Shown here in pieces: positions 26,257 to 34,168 of a stretch of 64,000 nt of DNA; the stretch's first letter is position 1, and every line of letters begins with the position of its first letter. The notes under the pieces are model-generated. The model had not been told where the DNA came from. It saw nothing but the letters and a program-made list of their open reading frames with translations, and ran no database searches. Source of the stretch: Rhodanobacter sp. L36 (GTDB lineage: Bacteria > Pseudomonadota > Gammaproteobacteria > Xanthomonadales > Rhodanobacteraceae). The translations under genes and the position numbers were made by a program. The DNA lies in the NCBI RefSeq assembly GCF_009765755.1, contig NZ_LMUV01000002.1, positions 972,578 through 1,036,577 on the forward strand, given 5' to 3'.

Positions 26257-28572
26257 ATGGCGATAAAGATCGCAACCGAACGTTTGCAAGTCGACTGGAG
26301 GCGCCTGCTGCCATTGGCCGGAGCCACCTTGCTGCTGCTGCTCGGACTTTTCTGCGCCTGGCAAACCTGGCTCATCGCCACCGAAGGGCGCGCCATCGAA
26401 GCGGTTCACGCTGCACAGGCAACGGCCGCGCGCGAACTGACGGACTACGTCGCCATCCAGCGCGCCAAGGTCGAGAAAGTGCTCGCCACGGTCGATCCAT
26501 CCGTTGCCATGAGCGATCCCAAAGGCACCGCCGCAGCCGTGCACCAGCAATTGCCGCAGGCGCAGACGCTTGAGTTTTACAGCGGCGATTTGAACGAGGT
26601 ATTGCACGCCAACTACCGCGAATTCGGCTATGCCAAAGCAGCGCAACTGATGATCGCGCAAAGCGCGGCAGGCATGCCGCTGATGCAGAGCGCTTCGCAC
26701 GGGTCCACCGATCGCCGTCTGAGCCTGGTGATTCCGCTGGGGCCGCCGCAGCGAACGCAAGCCTGGGCCTGGGTTGAAATGCCTTTCGCGCCGTTTCAAC
26801 AGCGCTTTGAATCCATTTCACCGGGGTCCGGTCGTCTCGACCTGCGTCAGGGAGATGAGCATGGCAGCGTGCAGTTGCTGTCGCACGGCGCGCCTTCGGC
26901 AGTCGCGGAAACAACCAGTTTGCCGATTGCAGGCAGCGCATTCAGCATCGGTGCCGGCCTGCCCGACGAATTCATCTTGCTGCCTCGTTCCTGGATTCTG
27001 AGCCTGCTGCTGACCCTGTTGGGTCTGGGCGGCGGTATCTTCCTGTTGCGCATACGTTGGGGGCCGCAAGCGAAGCCGTCGCCGCAAGTCGAAGAGGATG
27101 TCCCCTTGCCATCCAAGATCGAGCGCGTTCGCGCCACGCCTGCCGACGACCCGTCGCCGGTAAAAGTCGTCGCGCCGGCCGTGCCGAGCATTGCCGTTGA
27201 TCCCAGCATTTTCCGCGCATACGACGTGCGCGGCGTCGTCGGTCAGACGCTCAACAAGGACGTGGCGCATGCGCTGGGCCAGGCCATCGGCACGCTGATG
27301 AACGAGAAAGGCCTGCGCGAAATCGTGGTGGGCCGGGATGGACGTCTATCCGGTCCGGAACTGGCCGGTGCGCTGGGCGATGGTCTGCGCGCAGCCGGCA
27401 TCGATGTGATCGATATCGGCGCCGTGCCGACGCCGGTGGTCTATTACGCGGCCTATCGCTACAACACCGGCTGCGGCGTCGCGGTGACCGGTAGCCACAA
27501 TCCGCCCGACTACAACGGGTTCAAGATCGTGGTCGGCGGAGAAACCCTGTCCGAAGGCGCGATCCAGGATTTGCATCAGCGCATCGCTACCGGCGCGCTC
27601 GACGGCGACGGCCGCGGCAACCTGCGCCAGGTCGACGTGGCGCCGGACTATATCGAAAAGATCGTCTCCGACGTTTTGGCGGAGCGCCGGCTCAAGGTGG
27701 TCGTCGATTGCGGCAACGGCATCGCCGGCGCACTCGCGCCGCAGGTGCTGGAAGGCGTCGGCTGCGAAGTGATTCCGTTGTATTGCGACGTCGACGGCAC
27801 CTTTCCCAACCATCATCCCGATCCGTCCGATCCGCACAATCTCGAGGATCTGATCCTCTCGGTGAAACAGACCAGCGCCGATCTCGGCCTGGCGTTCGAT
27901 GGCGACGGTGATCGCCTTGGCGTGGTCACGCAAGCCGGCGAAATCATTTTTCCCGATCGCCTGCTGATGCTGTTCGCGCGCGACGTGCTGTCGCGGCAAC
28001 CCGGCGCCACCGTCATCTACGACGTCAAGTGCACCAGTCATCTCAAGGGACAAATTCTCGACGCCGGTGGCAGCCCGATGATGTGGCGCACCGGGCATTC
28101 GCTGATCAAGGCCAAGATGCGCGAAACCGGCGCCGAACTCGCCGGCGAAATGAGCGGACATTTTTTCTTCAAGGAGCGCTGGTACGGTTTCGACGATGGC
28201 ATCTATGCCGCCGCGCGATTGATGGAAATTCTCGCGGGCGACCAGCAGTCGCGAACACCGGAAGAAATTTTCGCCACGCTGCCGAAGAGCGTGTCCACAC
28301 CCGAACTCAAGATCGAACTGGCCGAAGGCGAGAGTTATCCCTTCATGGACAAGCTGCGCCAGAAGGCAAGCTTCGAAGACGCCAGCCTCGTCACCATCGA
28401 CGGCTTGCGTGCGGACTGGCCGGACGGCTGGGGGCTCGTGCGTGCTTCCAATACCACGCCTGTGCTGGTGCTGCGTTTTGAGGCGGACAATCAAACGGCG
28501 CTCAAGCGGATACAACAGGTGTTCCGCAAGCAACTGCTCGCCGTGGACTTCAAATTGAAGATGCCGTTTTGA
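26257..28572 (+). CDS. algC: Phosphomannomutase/phosphoglucomutase with membrane-bound N-terminal domain
   Basis: A 771-residue protein whose C-terminal 450 residues are an alpha-D-phosphohexomutase converting mannose-6-P or glucose-6-P to the 1-phosphates for exopolysaccharide and LPS sugars (called algC in Pseudomonas, xanA in Xanthomonas). Ser413 of TGSHNPPDYNG is the phosphorylated residue; DGDGDRLGVV binds metal, GEMSGHFFF binds sugar and RASNTTPVLVLR binds phosphate. The N-terminal 325 residues are an extra module: helix at about 17-39, an extracytoplasmic stretch of about 210 residues, a second helix near 252-275, and a charged linker. The role of that module is unknown. A terminator follows. 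Confidence 0.93.
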   Translation: MAIKIATERLQVDWRRLLPLAGATLLLLLGLFCAWQTWLIATEGRAIEAVHAAQATAARELTDYVAIQRAKVEKVLATVDPSVAMSDPKGTAAAVHQQLPQAQTLEFYSGDLNEVLHANYREFGYAKAAQLMIAQSAAGMPLMQSASHGSTDRRLSLVIPLGPPQRTQAWAWVEMPFAPFQQRFESISPGSGRLDLRQGDEHGSVQLLSHGAPSAVAETTSLPIAGSAFSIGAGLPDEFILLPRSWILSLLLTLLGLGGGIFLLRIRWGPQAKPSPQVEEDVPLPSKIERVRATPADDPSPVKVVAPAVPSIAVDPSIFRAYDVRGVVGQTLNKDVAHALGQAIGTLMNEKGLREIVVGRDGRLSGPELAGALGDGLRAAGIDVIDIGAVPTPVVYYAAYRYNTGCGVAVTGSHNPPDYNGFKIVVGGETLSEGAIQDLHQRIATGALDGDGRGNLRQVDVAPDYIEKIVSDVLAERRLKVVVDCGNGIAGALAPQVLEGVGCEVIPLYCDVDGTFPNHHPDPSDPHNLEDLILSVKQTSADLGLAFDGDGDRLGVVTQAGEIIFPDRLLMLFARDVLSRQPGATVIYDVKCTSHLKGQILDAGGSPMMWRTGHSLIKAKMRETGAELAGEMSGHFFFKERWYGFDDGIYAAARLMEILAGDQQSRTPEEIFATLPKSVSTPELKIELAEGESYPFMDKLRQKASFEDASLVTIDGLRADWPDGWGLVRASNTTPVLVLRFEADNQTALKRIQQVFRKQLLAVDFKLKMPF

Positions 28573-28590
28573 GTTGCTAGTTCTGAAACG

Positions 28591-28621
28591 AAAAGGGCCG
28601 GTATATGCCGGCCCTTTTTTT
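28591..28621 (+). terminator. Rho-independent terminator after algC
   Basis: AAGGGCCGG, short loop TATATG, CCGGCCCTT with seven T in all on the plus strand. Upstream A residues let it also act, more weakly, for the convergent gene at 28639. Confidence 0.9.
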
Positions 28622-28638
28622 GTTCTGCGTTCGCAGAG

Positions 28639-29295
28639 TCAATGCGCGTCGTCGCCCTGCGACCCCTTGAGCTGTGCCGCCTTGAGCACGCGATAACGCT
28701 GCAGTTGCTGTGCCTGCTGCTGCACGGTCTGCGATCGCACATCCTGCAAATGCGTGAGCGTGTTTCTCTGCCCCGTCACCACGTCGCGCTGCTTGGCGAT
28801 GCCGTCGACGATGTACTTCGGCACGGTTTCCTTGTTTCGCTCCATGTCCGCGCCGCGCGCAAGAAGATCCGTCAGCGCCTTCTCCTGGCTACGCAGGTTG
28901 ATCTGCGTGGTCAGGATCTGTTGATCGATGGTATCGAGCGCCTGCTGCTGCGAAATGCGGTAGGTTTCCTCGTCCGGATACGCCGAGAGCATCTGCGCCT
29001 CGGCGTCGGCCACTTCCTGCGCGGCATGGTCTTTAGCGGCCTGCTGCTCGGCGAGCTTGCTCGCGACCGCGCGCTCTTCGGCATTCAGTTGACGCGAAAC
29101 GTGCTGGACGACAATGCCGCGATCGTTGACAACGTCGTAGCCATATTTCATCGCCTCGGTGGTGAGGCTGTCGCTGTAATGCGGCAGGTTTTGAGCATCG
29201 TGCCAGCGATACCGGACGTTGCCGGTATTTTGCGCATGCACGCAGACACTCGTGCATAGCGTGGTGAAAGCAAGAACGGTCAAAAGTTTGCGCAT
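28639..29295 (-). CDS. Secreted DUF4124 domain protein with coiled coil
   Basis: A 218-residue exported protein. The signal peptide ends near CVHAQ. The segment VRYRWHDAQNLPHYSDSL (about residues 27-44) is the DUF4124 motif, seen in many small periplasmic xanthomonad and pseudomonad proteins. The remaining 150 residues are mostly Gln/Glu/Ala helix with long coiled-coil potential (LAEQQAAKDHAAQEVADAEA, TVQQQAQQLQRYRV). Two Cys lie in the signal region only. Function unknown; the protein is probably a helical periplasmic assembly. It is convergent with algC and about 100 bases downstream of pyrE. Confidence 0.82.
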   Translation of the reverse strand: MRKLLTVLAFTTLCTSVCVHAQNTGNVRYRWHDAQNLPHYSDSLTTEAMKYGYDVVNDRGIVVQHVSRQLNAEERAVASKLAEQQAAKDHAAQEVADAEAQMLSAYPDEETYRISQQQALDTIDQQILTTQINLRSQEKALTDLLARGADMERNKETVPKYIVDGIAKQRDVVTGQRNTLTHLQDVRSQTVQQQAQQLQRYRVLKAAQLKGSQGDDAH

Positions 29296-29395
29296 GGAAT
29301 CTCCCCTTGGCCGCCAGTATAACCACGGCCTCCGCGCTGCCTAGGCGCGCATTGCGCCTGTTGTCGCGCTTGTGACGGAGATCGCGGGAGTGGAT

Positions 29396-30043
29396 TCATT
29401 GATGCACGCCGTATTGCTGCCGATAGGCCAGCAGACGCGCGTGTTCCGCCGCCAGCTCTGGTCGTTCGCCAGCGTACGCAAGCACGTGGTCGAGGCCCGT
29501 GATCGCGATCACCGGAATGCCGTTGTCGTGCGCCACTTCCTGCGCCGCGGAACGATCGCCTTGGCCGCGTTCCTGGCGATCCAGCGCAATCAGCACGCCC
29601 GCAGGTTCGGCGCCCTGGGCGCGGATGAGCGCCAGCGATTCGCGCACCGCCGTGCCCGCCGTCATCACATCGTCGACGATCAGCACGCGACCCTTGAGCG
29701 GCGCGCCGACGAGAGACCCGCCTTCACCGTGGTCTTTTGCTTCCTTACGGTTGTACGCCCAGGGCAAATCGATTTCATGTTTCTCGGCGAGCGCAATGGC
29801 CGTGGCGGCGGCGAGCGCGATGCCTTTGTAGGCCGGGCCGAAAAGCATGTCGACGGCGAGCCCGGAATTCACCAGTGCATCGGCATAGGCGCGTCCCAGT
29901 TGCGCCAGCGCGGCACCGGAATCGATCCGACCCATGTTGAAGAAGTACGGACTTTGGCGCCCCGATTTCAAGATGAAATCGCCGAAGCGAAGCACGTCGC
30001 GTTCGAGGGTCAGCTGGATGAAGTTGCGTTGATAGTCGTGCAC
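29396..30043 (-). CDS. pyrE: Orotate phosphoribosyltransferase
   Basis: Joins orotate to PRPP to give orotidine 5'-phosphate in pyrimidine synthesis. The PRPP loop [16 protein letters not shown] is near residue 121 and [14 protein letters not shown] carries the substrate-contacting region; 215 residues is normal. The start is GTG at 30043. It lies downstream of a GNAT gene on the same strand and close to an exonuclease III / Crc homologue on the other, the pyrE-crc neighbourhood known from Pseudomonas. Confidence 0.95.
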   Translation of the reverse strand: MHDYQRNFIQLTLERDVLRFGDFILKSGRQSPYFFNMGRIDSGAALAQLGRAYADALVNSGLAVDMLFGPAYKGIALAAATAIALAEKHEIDLPWAYNRKEAKDHGEGGSLVGAPLKGRVLIVDDVMTAGTAVRESLALIRAQGAEPAGVLIALDRQERGQGDRSAAQEVAHDNGIPVIAITGLDHVLAYAGERPELAAEHARLLAYRQQYGVHQ

Positions 30044-30067
30044 GGATCGCTCGCAAGTGTCGGGATA

Positions 30068-30562
30068 TCAGGGCAACGATCGCAGCAGTAGATGCTGTGG
30101 ACCGCCGTGCCCGCCATGGTACAGCTCGCCATTGTCGGTGAATCCGGCACGCCGGTAGAGTTTCAACGCGATCGTGTTGGTGGTGTGCACGGTCAGAACC
30201 AGCAGGCCTGCGTAACGGTGCCGCTGCATGGCATCGGTGATCAACGCATCCATTGCCGCACGACCGAAGCCGCGACCTTGCCAGCAGCGGTCGATGAAGA
30301 AACTGCGCAAGCCGAGCGCAGGTTGATCGAAGTCCCGGCCACTGACGCTGCGCGCGCTGTCGTCAATTCGATAACAACCGATGACCGTATTGTCATGCAC
30401 GATCGTCATGGCCTCGCTGCCTGGGCACACCGCCGCATCGGCCAGCATGTCCGCGACGCGGCCGACATATCTGCGTTGCGATTCCGACACGTGCAACGCC
30501 TCCAGCGCAGGCTGTGGCCATGCCTTGACGGGTTCGACGCGAATCAAGCTACCTTCATGCAT
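30068..30562 (-). CDS. GNAT family N-acetyltransferase
   Basis: A 164-residue acetyltransferase of unknown substrate. The acetyl-CoA loop is clear: RCWQGRGFGRAAMDALI (Q-x-x-G-x-G/A), preceded by LGLRSFFIDRCW and followed by LTVHTTNTIALKLYRRAGF, the Asn-x-x-Ala-x-x-x-Tyr/Leu-Y helix of GNATs. ATG 30562 is chosen because similarity to the fold begins shortly after; open frame continues upstream through the divergent promoter region. It is 24 bases before pyrE and may share its transcript. Confidence 0.85.
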   Translation of the reverse strand: MHEGSLIRVEPVKAWPQPALEALHVSESQRRYVGRVADMLADAAVCPGSEAMTIVHDNTVIGCYRIDDSARSVSGRDFDQPALGLRSFFIDRCWQGRGFGRAAMDALITDAMQRHRYAGLLVLTVHTTNTIALKLYRRAGFTDNGELYHGGHGGPQHLLLRSLP

Positions 30563-30623
30563 GGAGATGGCCGATGCCTGCGGTCCGGGTTGATATGATC
30601 GCCCATCACTGTCGGGAGACTCC

Positions 30624-31394
30624 ATGCGCATCATCAGCCTCAACGCCAACGGCATACGTTCTGCGGCCAACAAGGGTGTCTTCGAGTGGTTGCGCGGCCA
30701 ACAAGCCGACGTGGTCTGCGTGCAGGAAACCAAGGCGCAGGAAGACCAGCTGAGTGACCCGATGTTCCGTCCGGACGGCCATCATTGCTTTTATCGCGAT
30801 GCCAGCAGCAAGAAGGGTTACAGCGGCGTGGCCATCTATGCCAGGCGCGAGCCGGATGAAGTGCGCACCGAGCTGGGCTGGGACGCGTTCGACAACGAAG
30901 GCCGCTACATCGAGGCACGCTTCGGCAACCTCAGCGTCGTGTCGCTGTATGTTCCCTCCGGATCCTCCGGCGACGAACGCCAACAATTCAAGTTCAAGGT
31001 GATGGAGTGGATCGAGCCGATCTTCGACCAATGGTTGAACAGCGGACGTGACTACGTGATCTGCGGCGACTGGAACATCGTGCACACAAAGAACGACATC
31101 AAGAACTGGAGCTCCAACCAGAAGAACTCCGGCTGCCTTCCCGAAGAACGTGCATGGCTGGACCTGTTGTTCCAGCAGCGCGGCTGGATCGACAGTTTTC
31201 GTGCGCTGAAGCCCGATGCGGTTGAGTACACGTGGTGGTCCAACCGCGGCCAGGCGCATGTCAACAATGTCGGTTGGCGCATCGACTACCAGGTAGTCAC
31301 GCCATCGTTGCGCGATCGTCTTCAGGCATGTTCGGTGTATCGCGATCAGCGCTTCTCCGACCACGCGCCGTACGTCGTCGACTATGCCGACTGA
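30624..31394 (+). CDS. xth: Exonuclease III family protein (Crc homologue by position)
   Basis: A 256-residue member of the exonuclease III / AP endonuclease family. Metal and catalytic residues are intact: QETKAQ with Glu35, GDWNIVHTKNDIKNW and the terminal SDHAP with His247. The wording NWSSNQKNSGCLPEERAWL is that of the ExoA/Crc subgroup. In Pseudomonas the related protein Crc sits beside pyrE and acts with Hfq in carbon catabolite repression; this gene holds the same place. Since the active-site residues appear to be kept, a DNA-repair nuclease is the safer call. ampG overlaps its end by 11 bases. Confidence 0.88.
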   Translation: MRIISLNANGIRSAANKGVFEWLRGQQADVVCVQETKAQEDQLSDPMFRPDGHHCFYRDASSKKGYSGVAIYARREPDEVRTELGWDAFDNEGRYIEARFGNLSVVSLYVPSGSSGDERQQFKFKVMEWIEPIFDQWLNSGRDYVICGDWNIVHTKNDIKNWSSNQKNSGCLPEERAWLDLLFQQRGWIDSFRALKPDAVEYTWWSNRGQAHVNNVGWRIDYQVVTPSLRDRLQACSVYRDQRFSDHAPYVVDYAD

Positions 31395-32655
31395 TCTTGG
31401 CGATGCGCCGGCGCTCGATCCGCGCTTGCCGGGTCGAGAATGGCGCGTGCTCAGCATCGGCTTGCTGGGATTCGCTTCCGGCCTGCCGCTTGCGTTGTCG
31501 TTGGGAACCTTGCAAGCGTGGTTCACCACTGCAGGAATGAGCCTGAAGGCAATCGGCTGGATCACGCTGATTGGCCAGGCCTACGTGTTCAAGTTTCTGT
31601 GGGCGCCCTTGCTCGATCGCCTGCCGTTGCCGTTTCTTGGCCGGCGTCGCGGCTGGATTTTTCTGATGCAGCTTGTTTGCGGCGCGGCACTCATCGGCAT
31701 GAGTTTTTTTTCGCCGCAGGGCGCCGGCAGCACGCTGGCATTTCTGGCTGTGGTGCTGGCGTTCGGATCGGCGACGCAGGACATCGCGTATGACGCGCAT
31801 CGCACGGATCTCCTACCGCCTGCTGAACGCGGCTGGGGTACCGCGTTTTCACAGGGTGGTTACCGATTGGGCATGCTGGTATCCGGTGCGCTGGCGTTGA
31901 CTTTTGCGGATCATTTTGGATGGACCTGGGTCTATCGACTGATGGGTGCGTTGATGCTCGTGGCGACGCTGGTTACTGCGTGGTCACCAGATGCGCCAGA
32001 CGAGCAACCTGCACGAAGTTTCGTCGACGCGGTGATTCAGCCCTTCGCGGATTTTTTCCAGCGTTACGGTGCCTTGGCTCTGGCCTGGCTGGCGCTCATG
32101 GTTCTTTACAAGCTGTGCGACGCCTTCGCGCTGTCGCTCTCGACCACGTTTCTACTGCGGGTTCCGAAATTCTCGCTCACCCAGATAGGTACCATCAGCA
32201 AGATATTCGGCCTCGTTGCGGGATTCCTGGGTGCGTTGGCCGGCGGCTGGATCGTCACGCGCATGCGCCTGTTTCCTGCATTGCTTGGTCTGGGCGTTGC
32301 CCAGGCATTGGTCAACCTTCTTTACATATGGCTGGTTCGCAGCGGGCCGGACGTCTACGCGATGGGCACGGTGGTATCCGTCGAATATTTCGTGAGTGGC
32401 ATGGGCAGCACGGCGTTCGTGGTGTTACTGACGTCGCTGTGCAATGTTCGTTTTTCGGCGACCCAATACGCGCTGCTTTCTTCACTCTCAGCGGTGGGTC
32501 GCGTGTTTCTGGGCCCTCTTGCCGCGTGGCTGGTGCCACAGGTGGGGTGGTCCAGCTTCTTCGTGATTACGGCCTTGTCGGCTATCCCGGGTTTGCTTCT
32601 CGTCATTGCACTGCGCGGCGCCATTCATCGCGCCGAACTGGCAAGGCCGCGTTGA
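31384..32655 (+). CDS. ampG: AmpG-like muropeptide permease (MFS)
   Basis: A 423-residue inner-membrane protein with about twelve hydrophobic segments. It imports anhydro-muropeptides for peptidoglycan recycling. AmpG hallmarks are LLGFASGLPLALSLGTLQAW near residue 27, FKFLWAPLLDRLPLPFLGRRRGW, SATQDIAYDAHRTDLL and the C-terminal SSLSAVGRVFLGP. The ATG at 31384 overlaps the upstream exonuclease gene by 11 bases. The muropeptide link is strengthened by anmK just downstream on the opposite strand and by ampE near 55.4 kb. Confidence 0.92.
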   Translation: MPTDLGDAPALDPRLPGREWRVLSIGLLGFASGLPLALSLGTLQAWFTTAGMSLKAIGWITLIGQAYVFKFLWAPLLDRLPLPFLGRRRGWIFLMQLVCGAALIGMSFFSPQGAGSTLAFLAVVLAFGSATQDIAYDAHRTDLLPPAERGWGTAFSQGGYRLGMLVSGALALTFADHFGWTWVYRLMGALMLVATLVTAWSPDAPDEQPARSFVDAVIQPFADFFQRYGALALAWLALMVLYKLCDAFALSLSTTFLLRVPKFSLTQIGTISKIFGLVAGFLGALAGGWIVTRMRLFPALLGLGVAQALVNLLYIWLVRSGPDVYAMGTVVSVEYFVSGMGSTAFVVLLTSLCNVRFSATQYALLSSLSAVGRVFLGPLAAWLVPQVGWSSFFVITALSAIPGLLLVIALRGAIHRAELARPR

Positions 32656-32754
32656 TAACAGAGACACGTTCACGAACCTGACACGGCAATTTTTTCAAAG
32701 CCGGGACAGGTTGGTGAGAGTATAAAGTTCGAGCGTAACTACTGAGTGGCATCT

Positions 32755-33066
32755 ATGCCTGACATGGTCGTGCAGCACGTTGAAGGTTTGCTGGTCGAGC
32801 GCATCAAGTCGCTGGCCAAGGAGCGCCAGTGCTCGGTCAACGACGTGCTGTTGAACGCCTTGCGCAATGGCCTGGGTTTGTCGGCCGCGCAGGAGTTCAG
32901 TGAAAGCCTGCGTGATCCCCAGGCGTTGACGGTGCTCAGCGGCCATTGGGACAGCGAAGAAAAAATGGTTTTTCAGGAAGCGCTGCAGGCGCTCGCGAAA
33001 ACGCGGCCGACTCAGTTGGCGCCGGAGAGCATACGCTCTGACGATACGAACGACTTCGACGAATAG
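32755..33066 (+). CDS. Ribbon-helix-helix-like DNA-binding protein, orphan
   Basis: A 103-residue protein. The N-terminal 45 residues (VQHVEGLLVERIKSLAKERQ then CSVNDVLLNALRNGLGL) have the pattern of an Arc/CopG ribbon-helix-helix domain; the rest is acidic and helical, ending DDTNDFDE. RHH proteins are often antitoxins, but no toxin gene adjoins it: the next gene, anmK, is convergent, and their ends overlap by 55 bases. ATG 32755 is preferred over an in-frame GTG three codons earlier. TATAAA at 32721-32726 may be the minus-10. It could be an orphan regulator. Confidence 0.65.
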   Translation: MPDMVVQHVEGLLVERIKSLAKERQCSVNDVLLNALRNGLGLSAAQEFSESLRDPQALTVLSGHWDSEEKMVFQEALQALAKTRPTQLAPESIRSDDTNDFDE

Positions 33067-34166
33067 ATCGCACCGAGCACACGTGGCCCGCGCGCGCCCG
33101 TGACAGCGGGCAGATTGCCGGGAAGTTCCAGTACTCGCTGACGCGCAAGCCAAGCGAACGCCGTGGCTTCGAGAAAATCCGGATCGACGCCGTAGTGCCC
33201 CGTGCTGCGCAGCAATCGCCCGGGAAGCAACGCTTCCAGTCGGCGCACCAGCGCCCCGTTGTGCACGCCACCACCGCAGATCAACACCTCGTCAGCCAAT
33301 GGCGCATGTTCGACAATGGCGGTGCTGACACTGCGAGCCGTCAATTCCAGCAAGGTGGCTTGCACATCGGCAGGAGACAGCAATGCAAATCGCGGATGCG
33401 TGGTCAGCCATGCCAGGTGAAAATGTTCGCGTCCGGTACTTTTCGGCGGTGAAAGTGCGAAATAATCGTCGGCCAGCAGCGCGGTGAGCAACGCTTGATC
33501 GACTTTTCCGCTCAGGGCGAATACACCATCACGATCGAATGGCTCGCCACGATGGCGAAGGCACCACGCATCAAGCAAACCGTTGGCGGGACCGGTATCA
33601 AAACCCAGAACGCCGCCATCCGCACCGAGTACGGTGATATTGGCAATGCCCCCCAGGTTCAAAACGACGCGTGTGTGCCCGGATCGCGCCAGCAGCATGG
33701 CGTGCAGCGCAGGCAGCAATGGTGCGCCCTGCCCGCCCGCGGCAACATCGGAGCGCCGGAAATCGGCGACCACATCGATATGGCAGCGCTCGGCGATGAC
33801 GGTTGGATCGCCGATCTGAAGCGTGAAGGGATAATCGCCGCCGGGTCGATGGCGAACGGTTTGTCCGTGCGATCCAATCGCGCGAACGTTCCGCGACGGC
33901 GTATTGCTCTCCTCAAGCAGCGCCAGCGCGGCGTCGGCAAAGCCATGGCCGATTTCGACGTCCAGACGGCCAAACGCATCTAGGTCGAGCGAAGCTTCGC
34001 CCTGGGCAATCGCCAGCATGCGTGTGCGCAGGGAATCGGGCCAGGGATGGCTGTGAACAGCTACGGGATGAGGCAGCGCATCGGCGAAATCGACGAGTAC
34101 CGCGTCAATACTGTCTACGCTGGTACCGGAAATCAGGCCAAGGTAGAGCGTGGCAGTCGCGCTCAC
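33012..34166 (-). CDS. anmK: Anhydro-N-acetylmuramic acid kinase
   Basis: Cytosolic kinase that opens and phosphorylates 1,6-anhydro-N-acetylmuramic acid to MurNAc-6-P, a step of cell-wall recycling. It has 384 residues. Motifs: LISGTSVDSIDAVLVDF at the N-terminus, GSHGQTVRHRPG, AGGQGAPLLPALHAML and GFDTGPANGLLDAW. The start is GTG at 34166, two bases after the stop of the M23 peptidase gene, so translation is probably coupled. Its 3' end overlaps an RHH-like gene by 55 bases. The order anmK - M23 peptidase - tyrS - rRNA operon is known from Pseudomonas. Confidence 0.94.
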   Translation of the reverse strand: MSATATLYLGLISGTSVDSIDAVLVDFADALPHPVAVHSHPWPDSLRTRMLAIAQGEASLDLDAFGRLDVEIGHGFADAALALLEESNTPSRNVRAIGSHGQTVRHRPGGDYPFTLQIGDPTVIAERCHIDVVADFRRSDVAAGGQGAPLLPALHAMLLARSGHTRVVLNLGGIANITVLGADGGVLGFDTGPANGLLDAWCLRHRGEPFDRDGVFALSGKVDQALLTALLADDYFALSPPKSTGREHFHLAWLTTHPRFALLSPADVQATLLELTARSVSTAIVEHAPLADEVLICGGGVHNGALVRRLEALLPGRLLRSTGHYGVDPDFLEATAFAWLARQRVLELPGNLPAVTGARGPRVLGAIYSSKSFVSSERMLSGAN

Positions 34167-34168
34167 GC

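Noticed and set aside
27346..28533. 395-codon open frame opposite the algC mutase domain
   Set aside because: Antisense shadow without family similarity.
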